From: Hymenopus coronatus
Taxonomy: Eukaryota > Arthropoda > Insecta > Mantodea > Hymenopodidae
NCBI GenBank assembly: GCA_030762935.1
Contig: CM060890.1
Span: 66,466,765 to 66,530,764, forward strand
Length of the DNA stretch: 64,000 bases
Direction of reading: 5' to 3'
How positions within the stretch are numbered: position 1 is the first letter of the stretch; each line of letters opens with the position of its first letter. Shown one piece after another: positions 26,401 through 40,700 of this stretch. Made by a program: the position numbers and the translations under genes. The notes under the pieces were generated by a model. The model had not been told where the DNA came from. It saw nothing but the letters and a program-made list of their open reading frames with translations, and did no database searches.

Positions 26401-29400
26401 AGGATTTTGGCCATTGAACAATTAGTGATCTAAGCTCTGGTGGACCTTCTGCCCAGTTATGCCTCCCAGGAAGGAGCCTAATCTTTTGATCATGAGGTGC
26501 TCAACACTGAGATACAACAGCCTCTGTTGCTCAGCAATTAACTTCACTCCTGGAAGATCAATAATATTCAGTAGAGTGGGGACAAACTCAACCCAGGAAT
26601 ATTAGCAAAGATTTTTCATTGGTTTGTATTGGGGGTGTGACTACCAGGATGTCTAGTAAGGGGCTGCTCACACAAGAATGGTGAACTGGCAACACCTGGA
26701 TAGGATAGCACAGGCCTGAGGAAGGAGCAACCCCCCGATATTGATTAGGTAACAGTTAGTCCCTACCATGGAGATCAGGAGATCTTAATGCTATGGGGAA
26801 AGAGAATCAAACCAAGGCCATCGACAACAACATTCTAGTAGTGTATGCTGGAGTGAAGCTGGCCAAGGCATCTAATGAAGAACTATTCACAACCAAGTTA
26901 ATGAGCAGGCAGGAAACAAGACCTGGATAGCGAGGGGAGCCATCATCACTATACCTTGTGTGAAGCTATATGCCTTGAACAGGAGAATGAAGGACAGCCT
27001 CAATGTGGATGGTTGGATATGAGGGAAGCTATACCAGATACTAATAGACACAGGTGCAGCTGTGACTGTAATCCAACCTCACTTGGTGATGGTCTTGTCG
27101 ACAAGGGAACCAAACAGCCCCTATGAGATTAGTAATGGGATTAGGTGATACCATGCCAGTGGAGAAGGTAATCTTGGGATGGAGTATCACAAGTCTCTGT
27201 GTGTTTGACGCAAGAGAGCTGAGGAAATCATTTTTGGATTGAATGTCCTCAGGAGCAATAATACAGCAGCTGGCATCAAAAGGAAGGTCCTTCAACTCGG
27301 GGAGACAAGGCAGAGCACCAGCATTTTGATGGACATCCTGACAGCAGCTGTGATTGTGCCTATAAGAAATGTGATAGCCTTGAGAACGTGCTCGGTAGAC
27401 CAATGGTTGAAATACCTTATGAATTGTCTTCACAAATTGGATAGGATGACATCCAGTAAGTGAGTGACCAGATGGAGACCTGTTATGACCACCAAACTAA
27501 AAGCTAAGGGTTTCAGCTGAGAGATTTGGTGCGATTATATTGTCCTACCCAGGCAAATGGGCATTCTCCCAGACCCTCAGCAAACATGATGAGGACTGTA
27601 GCACATTGTGAAGGAGATAAGTGATATAGGCTAGCATATCAGAGGCTGCCTCAGGGAAGATGCTGGTGGTTCACCCAGATTGCCTAGCCTGCTGTGACAA
27701 TGTTGGTCATGATCTGAGGAGGGAGGAGTGTGATGGCATTGTAAGCAACCATGGCTGCTGTCAAGCTTGAGGGATCTCTGCCTGACCTGGTCTGTACCAC
27801 TGGTTGTTCTTTATAATAGTGAGTGATGAACATGATAGCCTGACAAAGTTCTCGAGACATGGGTCAACAACCAGAACTTTTGGTGCTGGTGCTATGGGAT
27901 TATATAAGGGGCCAACGACTACCTGGCCAGACAGTCTAGAATGAAAAAGCTAAACAGTCAAGAAGAGAAGAGGGAATAAAATGAAAAAGTGGAAATAAAG
28001 ACCATTAAAAGACTGCAGTTGACAATGGATAGTGCAGATATCAGTTCAATTGTGAGTTGTGATTCAGTTATTTAGAATACCAAGATGTTGGTAGTCCAAG
28101 AGTAATAAGCTCTATTATAAATGTAAAAGGAAGCTAGTAACAGTGAAGTAACACAAATATTAATTTAATAATAGCAACAATTCTCCACTTTATCTTTTGG
28201 AATCCAAGGACTAGTTTTGCAATAAAATGGTGAAGATGTATTCAAAAATAAAACATACAAATCAAAATAAAGGTCTGCTATGAGTGATAAACATTTATAA
28301 TTACTCCACTCTTAAGACCCTAATGTAATATCAACACACATCATTAACAAAACCATAATAAGCAGAAAAGCATAGCATACAGTACCTGAGAAATGCATGA
28401 TATATGTGGTTTTTCAAAAATATGTTAAATGTGGTTCAAATAATATGGAATATCACCCTTTTCATAATAGTTACAGCAAATGTACTACAGCTCTTATACC
28501 CTCACCAACTTATATCTACCTTAATTTAGATAAAGTATTTAGATCACTTATCTGAAATATATATGTACTCCTGAGTATTATACACTTTAATTAATACTTA
28601 CGAAAATCAAATCCTGTTGATGTCATCTCTTCTACTGTTGTATGTTTTGTGAACGCTACTTCTCCTTTTTCCACAAGGCAGCGGAAGGCTCCCTCAAAGC
28701 CATAATAAGGATCACTTGTGGTGCACCATTCCCCAGGTATTTTACCCACACACAGCTTGCACAACTTGTCTGAATTATCTCCTGAAAATGTCCTTAATGT
28801 TAATATAGTGATGAATAAGAGAGAAAAATTGAGCCATAAAGCATTTCCTTCCATAGGCAATTGTTAAACTAAACCATAGAGTAAGAAATTAATTTAACGA
28901 GAGTAATTAAAGAAATGTTTCATCTCAATCGGGGGTGGTTCCAGAATTTTTTTCTGGCAGGGGCACAAATCAGCGGGTGAAAAATATTCTCAAATCTGGG
29001 ATTAACAAACAATAACTGTAACAAGTATACCTGTATTTTGAATATAAAGGTAATTACTATGAAAATAGCAACATTAAAAAAAAAAGAAAAAGAAAAAACC
29101 ACACACACACACAAAACAAAAGCCAAAAAAATACATATAATAGCGACAGTTTCATTTTGTTTTCTGCTGAAAATATCCAGTACTTTGTTAATGTTCATTT
29201 TGTCACAATGTCTTGATGGGTATGCATTTAAGCCAGTGAATTTAAACAATCTTCTATCATTCTGCTTTGAAGATATGTTTTTAAATGCTGCAAGGTGGAG
29301 AAAGATTGCTTGGCAGTGCTAGTACTCACAGGAAACATACAAAACAGTTGACACAGAATTAATATTTAGCAGTGCCAATGTTCTTTTGTAGGCATCTGAT

Positions 29401-30753
29401 GGAGACTTTGGCATAATGCATTTTCTCATCTCTTGGCCAAATTAGTAACTCTCCCTTCAAAGCTAAACACAATGAAGTTCCTCTTTATATAGTTCAGCAA
29501 ATTGCAAAATATATAGTCTTCATTACAGTTAATGGACAGCAGCCTTTACAACTGTGTGATTCTTTACAGCTGTGCATTAGGGAACCTGCATAATATTTTA
29601 TTTAACAAATATCCGGAAAAAAGGTATATTGTAAGTCAGTAATATTCTTCAATAGACTGAGTCTGAATGTTCAACCTATTTGTTTTACAGCCAGCAATTC
29701 TGCAGAAAATGATTTTATTTGCAAGGATCTCGGCCATATTGAAAAGTTTTTTGAATGCATCCATGGTGGTTCCACATTGCCTCTGTAGATTAGTTGTGGT
29801 TGTTTTGATTTTGCACAAGCCACCACCAGCATTTTACATACATGTCAACCAGCTCATCTGAAAAGACCAGGTTCTCCCCCTCAAGCACCAGCAGAAACTT
29901 AAAGCTGTTGTAAGTTGCCAAGCATTTTTCAACCACTGGAACCTTACATCTGCAAGAACTGAACTGTTCTGCTGATTAAAGCTGAATTTTATTTATGGAC
30001 ACTCTTTTACTGCTGCAGTTCTCAGCATCCCATTTGATATTGGGCGTGAAAGACTGTTTAATTTTGCTAAGAGGCATCTTTATCATGCTTGAGTTTTTTT
30101 TACATGCATAAATCTACGACATGGGACCAGCGACTTTCCTTCTTTTTCGAAGGAAGCCATGCTATGGTAAAAAATTCATGGACATCTGCCAGGTTTGAAT
30201 ATGCAACCAAGGCAACCATCGTGTTATTCCTAGACCACAGAGAATGACCTCCTGCTGGCTTATAAGCAGCTTATCTGTAATAAGCAGAAGACCTAATTAA
30301 GTGCATAAAACAGTGTAAGTTTATACATTTATAAATATTCTAAATAAGTAAGATGATTTAATAGTCATAACAAAATGAATTTTAGAACTAATTTTTTGAA
30401 CAAAATAGTGGGGTAATGCATTGCCCATTGTTCCAACAGGGGCATTGTGATACCTATGTTACATTTCTGTAGCATATAACTAATCAGTGGAGATTGAAGC
30501 TGCTGATGGATGTGTTGACATTGATGTAGTTGCTGCAAGCAAGGATATATGCATATAAGAACCATCATCATCAATCCCTTTTCCAGTCTGTGCAACTGAA
30601 TTGTCCATTTTTTACTTTTTCTATAGGCACTATGTACATAGTGTATAGAGATTGTATTGCACTCCACCAAAAACTTTGATACCGAGATTTCACCGGAAAT
30701 ATATGTTTTAGGATGCCCTGTATCCAAAAAAAGTATTTTCAGAAAAAGGTCCA

Positions 30754-30792
<39 letters not shown>

Positions 30793-31673
30793 GTGGTCTG
30801 TGAACACGATAACTCAAAAACGAAAAGTCAGTAAAATACCAAACTTGGTATTTAAGTTTAGTATCTTCCAGGGATGCAACACGAAGGTTTTGAGAAAAAT
30901 CCCTCCACGCCAAACTACCCTTTACATGGAACTTTTTTCGAAAACTTCGATTTTCTCAAAAATGGCTCTAATGATTTTGACTAAAATATTGTATATTAAA
31001 GACATTTACCTAACAAATAAAATGCACATCTTGAATTTTCTGGGAATAGCCTCTGAAGAGTAGTTTATTCTGGATGAATTTTACGGAATTTTAAATAACT
31101 GCTAAACCATAAGAGATGGACAAAAACTTACTGCACAAAAAATGTAAAGCACGTTAAAACACACAATTTATGTTATATACATTTTTTTCGTGGAGTTGAT
31201 CGTTTTTGAGACATTCCTTGTTTTTGGTTTTTGCTATGAAAAACACACTTTTCTCATACAGGAATTTTTCAACTGCTGTCCATACAAACAAAGGAACTTC
31301 AGTGACATATGAACCAGCTTTTGATTATCACTTTAACCTATGGTACTCCCTATTTCGCTTCTACTTACAAGGAAGCAAGTAATATGGCTATTTCTGCTAA
31401 TTTTATACTGATTAGCATGAAGTAAATAGAAGAATAAGCTTTTTAAGAATAAATTGTTGCTGAGGTATAGAGAAAGTTATGTGAATGGAACACATCAGGT
31501 TTTTTTATTTGCTTTTTTGTTGAGAAATATGTACATAAGCTTTTTTGTCTTTTCTACTTTTATCCTCATTATAGACAAGGATAATATCATCCATTACTAA
31601 CAGTAGCAAACACACACACACATATATATATATATAAATAAGAAAAAAGAAAGAGAGAGAAAGAGAGACAGAG

Positions 31674-31721
<48 letters not shown>

Positions 31722-34700
31722 TGTGTTAAATGTAGCTTTCATATTCGTAACATTCCCCATGCCCCCTCCCTAAATCTGCCTACGATCTCAGCTGCAGCAA
31801 TATAAAAGTCAAAATAACATCAATATGCAATTGATGGTGAGGAATGAAATAATATGTGAGGCTCCTACTAGATGCAGGAAGAATAAGTGATAGGTAACAA
31901 TAATATTCCGAATCATATGCTTGAAATTGATTTTATATTTACAGAAGACTTAAATGTATAATTTCTCTTTTCTTGGAATCTGCACAAACTGTGGACTTAC
32001 ATAAACTTGATAATTATAACTATTAAGTTAACAATACTAATTTTTGTTATAATATTTAACACCCGATTTTATTACTGTGGCACCGAATGCAATGACACTG
32101 ATGATACATGGAATTAAGATGGAGCACCGATGGAATGTGATGGTGAGAGAAACCAGAGAACTCGGAGAAAACCCACCCCTGCGCCACTTTGTCCAACACC
32201 AAGCAGTTACTTGGGATCGAACCCAGGCAGCCTAGGTGAGAGGCGAGTGGTCTAATCAATCAGCCTCAGCGCAGCTAGTAATAACAATTGGTGATCTAAT
32301 TATTGTTACAACAGATGCCAGCATAAGTAAAATTTGTCATATATAGGGGCACAGGTAATTTCCCACATTAGAAGGCAATCAAGCCATTGCTCCAACAATT
32401 CAGCTTTACAGATATAGAACTTCAATATTCAGCTGCTAAAGTATTCCTTTTTCCAGTAAGTAATAAGACCATTTTTGCTGATGTTCATCTCGATTCAAAT
32501 GAAGTAGATAGAAAGAAATCCTAAGGAAAGCTCATTCAAACTGTGTCCATCTACTATAACCATCTGCTCCAATCACTTATGACATGATTATCAGTGCCAT
32601 AAATAATTTATTATTAAGAGCATTAATTGAAAAAGCTATGAATAAGTTAATGTTTCCATTTCCAATGCATGCATTAAGGCAATCCACAAACAGGTATACT
32701 TTAAGAAAAATCTGATGTGCTCCATTTAAGTGACTTTCTCTATCTGTTTTACAACCAAACTATTCTTACAAAAGATGATTATTTTATTTATATCATGCTA
32801 ATTGAGATAAACACTAAGCAGAAATTGTCTTATTACTTATTTCCTTATAAGTAGAAAGAAAATAAGGGAATACATTAGGCTAAAGCAATTGTAAAATCCT
32901 TTAAAAGCTGGTCACTAGAAGATACAATTGAAATTTGGATCTCTTTACATGGCCAGGAGTAAAACAAAAAGGAATATGAAATACTGTATTTATCTGATTA
33001 CAAGACAACCTCATATGCAAGACGGCCACATTTTTCGGAACTTAATTTTGGAATTTAGCATACCATCTACATAAGACATGTTTAAAAGTCATAGGTATAT
33101 AAAAAGAATAATTTTAAAAGAAATGTAACGGTTTGCCATATATTTTGAACAAACTAATGGACACTTAAGGTGATTAGGTCATTTATTTACTTTTTATATT
33201 TAATTTGAATTTGCGCAGAAATTCACATTTTGAGAGATTGCTGGAGAGACAGTATGGAAATAAGTATTATAGGTGTCATGGTATGACATGACAGCGGCGG
33301 TGGCATAACAGTAGTAATGAAGATGATGGATTTGATTTTGTATTTAGACTACATACTTAAAATAACACATCATAAATGTTTTTACCTAATTTGAATTTGT
33401 GCAGAAGTTCACATTACAAGCGGGAGAGACGGAGAAGGGAGAACAAAATGTATGGTATATGTGATGAAAGAATATGATGGCAGCAGTGGCAGTAGCATAG
33501 CTGTAATGATGATGGATAAGAGTTTATATTTAGACAACATACTTAATATAACACATTGTAAAGGTTTTTACCTAACTTGAATTTATGCAGAAATTCACAT
33601 TGCGAGCAGCAAAGATGGAACGGAGAACGAAATATACAGTATATGCAATGATAAAATATGATGATGGTGACAAGGTAGCTGTAATGGCGATTGTTTATGG
33701 ATGCTATTTTCTGTTAAGATAACATACTTGCTATAATATATCGTAAAACACTTCACCTAGTTCAAATTTGCACATAAATTCACATTGAGGTGCGGCCCAA
33801 GTGGGGGCAATGCACAGCTAACCCCTCTTTTCTGCTTGATCATTGACTTTCAATTTTACATTACATGCAACCACTGATGTGAAAGAAAGTACTGTATTTT
33901 TATTTTAGTGTTGGAGTAATTGTTTTTTCCAATGAGAATGCTCATAGGCTCCTTAACAGCTAATTTTAGGTGCAAAATGAAATGCTCAAATTCTGACACA
34001 TACATCATGACCTTCGCAGTAATCTATGATTTCCCCAGATTTTACCACTGCAGTACCTACCTGCGAAGTTTGAAACTTGCTTTTTCCCTGCATGTATTTG
34101 GAAAACATATCACAAATGCAAGACGATCCCCACTTCTGAACATTAATATTTTGGAGAAAAAAAATTGTCTTGTATTAGCATAAATATGATAAATGACGAT
34201 TTTCTGTTTGAGAAAATTATAAAGATTTTAGAACTGAAAGCAATATCAAGGAGAACTCAGAAATGGTTAATTTCACCAAAAAAATGTTATCGGACATAAA
34301 TTTTGTATTTTAACAATATCTAAAATTTTTGTATAGTAACATTTTTTGATCTCTTAAGGTTTACAGTTATGCAAAAATACTCCAAAATGAAAAGGGCTTC
34401 AGAGGATATTCCCAGAAAATTCAAGATATACATTGCATATGTATATTATTATATATGTAATTTCTATGCATATTAATATATATCTTTAATACTTGGAATT
34501 TTAATCAAAATCATTATATCTATTCTTGAGAAAACCCAAAATTTCGAAAAATGTTTTAAGTAAAGGTTAGTTTGTGGTTGGGACATTCTCCTGAAAATTT
34601 TTGGAATATACTAAATTAAAATACCAAGTTTGCTACTTAATCAATTTTTCACCTCTGAGTTACGTTCTCTCTTGTGCATGCAAATGCATTTACACACACA

Positions 34701-37700
34701 CAAGGACCTTTTTTAAAATGTTTTTTTTGGATTCAGGTGGCCTCAAAACATGTATATCTAGTGAAATCTTAGTATCAATTTTTTTGGTGGAGTACAATAC
34801 CTTCACCACTTACTCTGTACATTGTACACACATGGTAGAGAAAGTAAAAAGGGACTGCTTAAAGTTTAAAAGTCCCCTATGTAAGAAATGCAAGCTCATA
34901 TAAAGAGAGTCAACTAATTGATACACTTCCCTTTTTTTTTTTTTTAAATATCTTGCAATGAATATTACAAATGTACATCTTTATTACCTCTCTGAACCCT
35001 GATAAAAGCAAAAGCTTTTTCAAGTCCTATATATGATTCTTATGCTAAAAACTGAAGTTTATTCAAAATATAACTTTGATGGACTGAAACAAATCAGATG
35101 AAACTACTTTTAAGAAAATCCAACTTCCCTACTGTGATATTCTTCACACACAGATCAATTTATTTTGTAAAAATAAAAACTGTGTTGCTTACCTATTGGG
35201 TTATATTTATCTATTAAGGAGTTAACTGCACAGCTTGGACCAAAATACTTAATTGCAGATTTTACATGGTTGTTGCAGTCTACCACATCCATTCCACCAT
35301 GTTTCATTAGCTGAAACATTCATTACATTTCATTACCCTTCCATTTATTATGAAAATTCAAAAAAATAAAATCCTGCATGCACATGTTTACATGCAGACC
35401 ACTGCTATATCTAAATCAATCATACTGTTTCTTTAGGTGAACAAACACAAGACCAGCAATTAACTACAACTATAACAGTATCATTATGTAGTTTTGCTGC
35501 TCTATATGAAGCCCTGACATTTCATGAAAGTAGACAGAGGCCATTGCTAATCTAAACAAGAGCAGCACTTTTAAATTCTAAGTAATAATAAATAATAATA
35601 ATATTCCTATTATTATTATTATTATTATTATTATAGTAATTTTTATTGAGGAAAGCCCTACCAGATGGGAAGATACATAATCTATATTGGCTGACTAGAG
35701 AAAAATTGATTAATCAAAATCCTGCATATTAGAACAACATTTTAATCAATATATACAAACATTTTATCAGTTTGTTAATGATAAGATATAGTCTCTGGCT
35801 ATTCTTTTTCTAATAAAATAAACAGCAGTTTTAAAGTCAAAACAGTAAAAACTTGATTCCTACCAGAGTCACTTTTATGAATTTGGTTTAAAGCTACATA
35901 TATTTTCATATGGAGTAAAACCAGGAAAGACATCATCTACCATTTATAAGAGATGGATTTATGGTGTTTTGAAAGAAAACCAAGGAAAATTGTACAAATT
36001 TAATACATGATTTATACTTCTACAAAATCTCAGCCTCAAGACTGTCCTGAACAATTTGGAGTGTACAATAATGCAGCATTGTATATTCCATTTGACTTCA
36101 GAAGGTAATTTCACACCTGCTAGAAGCTCTTAAGTTGTCTTAACCCTCCAACTGCAATAATTAGATATCTTAAAAATCACTTTACAATGCTTAAAATTAA
36201 ATATATGTTATAAAATACTCAAAAAAACTTCTTGTGGATCATTTTAGGAAACCCAACATTTTTAAATTTGAAAAGTTCTTGACAAATACTGTGCATAATG
36301 GTTGACCAGTGACCATCACTTTCATTTTATGATAATGTATTGAACAAAATATATTTACACTGGTTTTTTCTACTTGCAGGACAGATATGACCAAAATTGA
36401 TATTGCTTGGAAACCCTAATTATAATTATTTCTGTTCCACAATAAATATTATGTATAACTGAATGCTACATACTCTGAATTGAATCTGTAAATGAATTTT
36501 TATTACCTCGCTGACACACGATAAAAAATATTGCTTTTTCAAGCCCTATTTATCATATTTATTTCATATTTATTTACGTGTGATGATTTTCAAAGCATGG
36601 TTATACACATTTACCCACATCTCATTTAGTATACATAATCCCGGTATATTTCTTCTTCTTTTACTTTTTAAGCCCAAAATTTGTATGGTAACAAACATTA
36701 AACATTCTAATAGGTTTAGCTTTTTTCAGAGCTCGTGGAACAGTTAAAGAGAAAACGTCTTTCAATGAATCTAAGGAGTTGTCACTAGATGTTGGTCATC
36801 CACTTTGGTTACTTCGAGAGTGTGGTACAGTTTGACAATTTCTTGAATAAGTGAGAGCTGAAAATCAGCTAGAGTAATATTTCTACCTGTTCCGTAAAAT
36901 CCCCGAAAATTTAACATGGGCATATCTAAGAGATGAAACAAGAATTTTCTATGCTATCTTAAAGCCTTTCTGACACATTTGAGATACTCAACATCATATC
37001 TGCACAATCAGATAGTTCCAAGCTTGTAACTGCACATATATATTTTGCTCCAACCACTGGTATCTTGTACTTATTAGCCTAATCATTTTGTAATTATTCT
37101 AATACAAAACTCTCAGCAACTTACAGTAATCAACAAGAACTTGCTGTTATAAGTATAAATGTTTCATTTAATTTTTCATGTTTAAGACATAAACTAAACT
37201 TGTCTCACTGCAATACGGATTTAGTTTTGCTTAGCTTCAACAATCCTTTGATTATTGCTTTTGTTGTCTTAAGAGTCCCTTACCTCCATTCTTAATACCA
37301 CCAAGAATAAGGGACATGGAGTTTTGACCACAATTAGTCAATAAACTGAAAACATTTCTTGTAGTAAATGGATGTTGCAACCTTTGGGTATTCATAGAAT
37401 CAACATTTACATCCTTGCTGTTGGCTCTACAGCAGTTCAAGATTTTACAATACTCCTATTTAGCACATATTTTATAAAACAGTGTTTTGCTCAAAACTAC
37501 ACTTTTGAAATGTTCCAGACATCTCAGCTTTTGTTTAAATTCCATTACAATTTCCCAGAAAGTTCATTAGTGTTCATAGTAATATTCTTAAGAACAAAAT
37601 ACATTTAAATACCAATAATAATTTGTCTTCAAAAGTGTGGTTTATTTTAAAGATGAAATTTTCTTATAGGTTTATGAGCAATGCCATACTTCATTCATCA

Positions 37701-40700
37701 TATTTATTTAAAATATATTATCATACTATTTTGTTTGTTATTCAAAGTTCCAAACACAAAAATTATCACCAATTTTCTTAAATTGTGAGACACATGCACA
37801 TATTGATACTGCAACATTTTATATAATAAAGCTTATAAACTAATTTACAGCTCTAGGAATATTTAACCAATATGAAAGCAACTAGGTATACATTTTAAAA
37901 AAAACAACAATCCTATCAGATTTTTCTATAGCAGAAAAATTTGCAAAAGAATCTATAAAAATGTGGAAGTTTGAAAAGTAATTCCTATGTGCATGTTGTT
38001 TATCCTGCCTGTAAAAGGAAGCATTAGCAGCACATCTATTCTAGCTTATTTTTCCAGGAATTTCCTTTCATTCATTGTCGGTTATTTTAAATATGTTGGA
38101 AAAATAAACTACTTATTACAAAACTCATTATTAATGGTCTGGGAATCATGGAGAAAATAGCTCATAAGAGACTATTATGTACTTAGGTTATCAAAGATGT
38201 AAGCAATTTTATTGTAAAGCAATATTCTAGTATATATAAATAAGAGTACAAATAAACAAATGCTGAATAAAAAAATATCAAACACTGAAAATGTTTTTTC
38301 ACAGGGAGAGCCATTTAGTAGTCAACAGTTATTTTGAAGCATGCACTTACATATGCATTAAATTTGCCTGAGAAGGATAAAGTTTAATTTAATTAATAAC
38401 AAAACATCTTAGTTTCTTTTCTGATATAGCCTTACCATAAAAATTGGTATCACCCATCCTGCCAGAATTCCTACTCCAGGGAAACATGCCTTCTTTCCAC
38501 GAAGATCCTGCACTGTTTTGACATCTTTCAAACTGTCTTTCTTCACAACAGCCACTGAATAATAGTAATTCTGGCCACCTAGGAAAGAAGAACAATTCTC
38601 ATAATTCTCATAAGACAGGTTCCAATTGACATTCTGAGGTATATGCTTGTACACTTTAAGCAAGGTGCATATTCTAATATGACTGGAGAATGTATATTCT
38701 AGACTGACTCATCTAAGTCATGCTATTTATCCTTATAACCTGCACAATCCCCTGCACAGGTAAGAGAAGGGCAGAAATAAGAATGAAGATGTATCTTTCA
38801 CTACAATCACTAAGAAATGAGTTGTATAGTTTCCAAACAAGACATTATTGAACATATAATCATGTCCTATTTTACCATTAAGGCTAGTAATGCTAAGTTA
38901 ATAGGAGCTACCCAAATTAAAACCATAATTTGAAACTTATTTGTTTGTGACAAAACCTAGCCAAAGCCTAACATAACCAAATAATTTCTAAAGCATAACT
39001 CAAAAAATGCAACATGCAAACAACCTTCACTCTAAGAAATAGTAATACTCTCCAGCGAATTATAAAAGTAACCCATTTTGGAAAATCATAAGGCCACTAT
39101 ATTTCTATGGCAGATTTGCAAAGCTGGCATTCCTCCAAGTAAGATATAATTTAACTCCTGGTAGGGTAAGAGAAAGAATGGAAAAATTAGAAAGACAAGA
39201 CGTATGGGGAAGTATGGAGATTAAAAGTCATTATGCTTCTATAGAATCCTAAGAATAAAATGGGGAAGAGAAGCGTATGTTGATAGTTGCAACAGACAGG
39301 AGAGGGAAGAGATGGCATGGATGAGAATGGGAGCTAGTCAAACAGGAGTGTGCAAATTATAAGGGGTAAAGATAGTATAATACATTATCTGGTAGAGTGT
39401 GAGAAATTGGTTGAATGAGGGGAAAACATCGAAAAAGCTGGCTGGAACAAAATAAAATGGAAAATTATTTCAACAAAAATATTACAGAAAAACAAGAAAA
39501 AGGAATGGATGGATAGGGACATTTTTAATGAAGGCTAAAGAAAAATGGATCCAGAGAGAAAGAGACAAAACCTCAGAAATAGGCAAGGGAGAAAGGGAGG
39601 AGACAGTTACAGAATTAGAGAGAACAAGAACTCCTCAGCGATGCAAAAGACCAGAATGCAAAGCAAGCTGGGGAAGTATATGCACTGAAGACAAGTTTGT
39701 ACATAGGATAAGGTAAAATTAAGCTATGAATATAACCAAATGTAATTATTTTGTACAAATAAATACATCACTAAATTCACCCTCCATGGTGTAGTGGTTA
39801 CATGCTAGCTCCTTCGGAAGGGAAGTAAAGCCGATGGTCCCATGTCCTAGATTTATGGCACGTAAAAGAACCTCAAGTCTGATAAAAAGGCCTCTGAACA
39901 AAATTAAGTGATCTCTCACACCCAATATAGAATGAAATGTGGAGACCCACAGCAGATAAAGAGCTTCCATAAATAAAAATGTCATTTCATTTCACATCAC
40001 TTAACACCTTTAACACAATCATTTTTTTAATCTACAATCCAGTAATTTGCAAGAAACATTGCCATAGATTGCAAAATATTTGACAAGATTGGATAAAACT
40101 TAACAATGTGTCATAAGTGCAAAATGTAGGAAAGACAATTTGTTTTTCCATGTTCTTGGATGGGCTGTGGGATATATGTAGGTTACAAAATAAAAGCAGA
40201 AAAGAGTCAATGTGAATAACATCTTGGATAAAATGTAAGGCAAGCAGAAGAGTGCTTCAGTTACTATAAAAAAAGTCTGATGTGATACATTCACATGAAT
40301 TTCTTTAGCAGTTCTATATACAAACTATTCTTACTAAAGATTATTATTTTATCTATATTGTGTTAAATGAGATAAGCATTAGCAGAATTGGTCTTATTTG
40401 CTTCCTTGTGAGTAGAAGGGATATAAGGGAATGCATTAAGCTAAAGAGATTGTCAAATCCTTTAAAAACAGGTTGCTATGTGCAACAATTGAGGTTCGGT
40501 TTGAGAAAAGTTAGCAGTTTAAAATTGAAACCAATAACAAAGAATATATTATGTAACTAATTTGAGTCAAATGTGTCACAGTTTCACTTACTTAGTTTTT
40601 TCCCAGATGTATTTCAAAGATGTTCATCTTCATCGTTGGCGGGTGTTTGACTAGCTTCAGAAGGGGAGATTACATTCATAATTACCTGTGCTGCCATCTG

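Larger units (their letters stand above)
32690..34850 (-). mobile_element. Repeat R, copy 6, minus strand, split by a 1.2 kb element
   Basis: Reads as the inverse of R: tail AAATCTGATGTGCTCCATTT, ACTTTCTCTATCTG, through GGCCAGGAGT at about 32950-32960. After the insertion it resumes at 34190 with AGAACTGAAAGCAATA.CAAG and runs to TGGATTCAGGTGGCCTCAAAACATG and TTTTTTTGGTGGAGTACAAT. The two halves are consecutive parts of R. Confidence 0.8.

Noticed and set aside
28591..28860. Separate small secreted protein starting at the ATG at 28860
   Set aside because: The hydrophobic N-terminal is intron 5 sequence. A perfect CAG acceptor at 28782-28784 and the matching phase show that this is transferrin exon 6.
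30365..30913. 182-codon minus-strand ORF
   Set aside because: It spans repeat R and its CA run, and the equivalent region in other R copies is not open. No protein motif.
33202..33790. CRISPR array
   Set aside because: The repeat unit is 186 bp, contiguous and diverged, without spacers, and the DNA is clearly eukaryotic.
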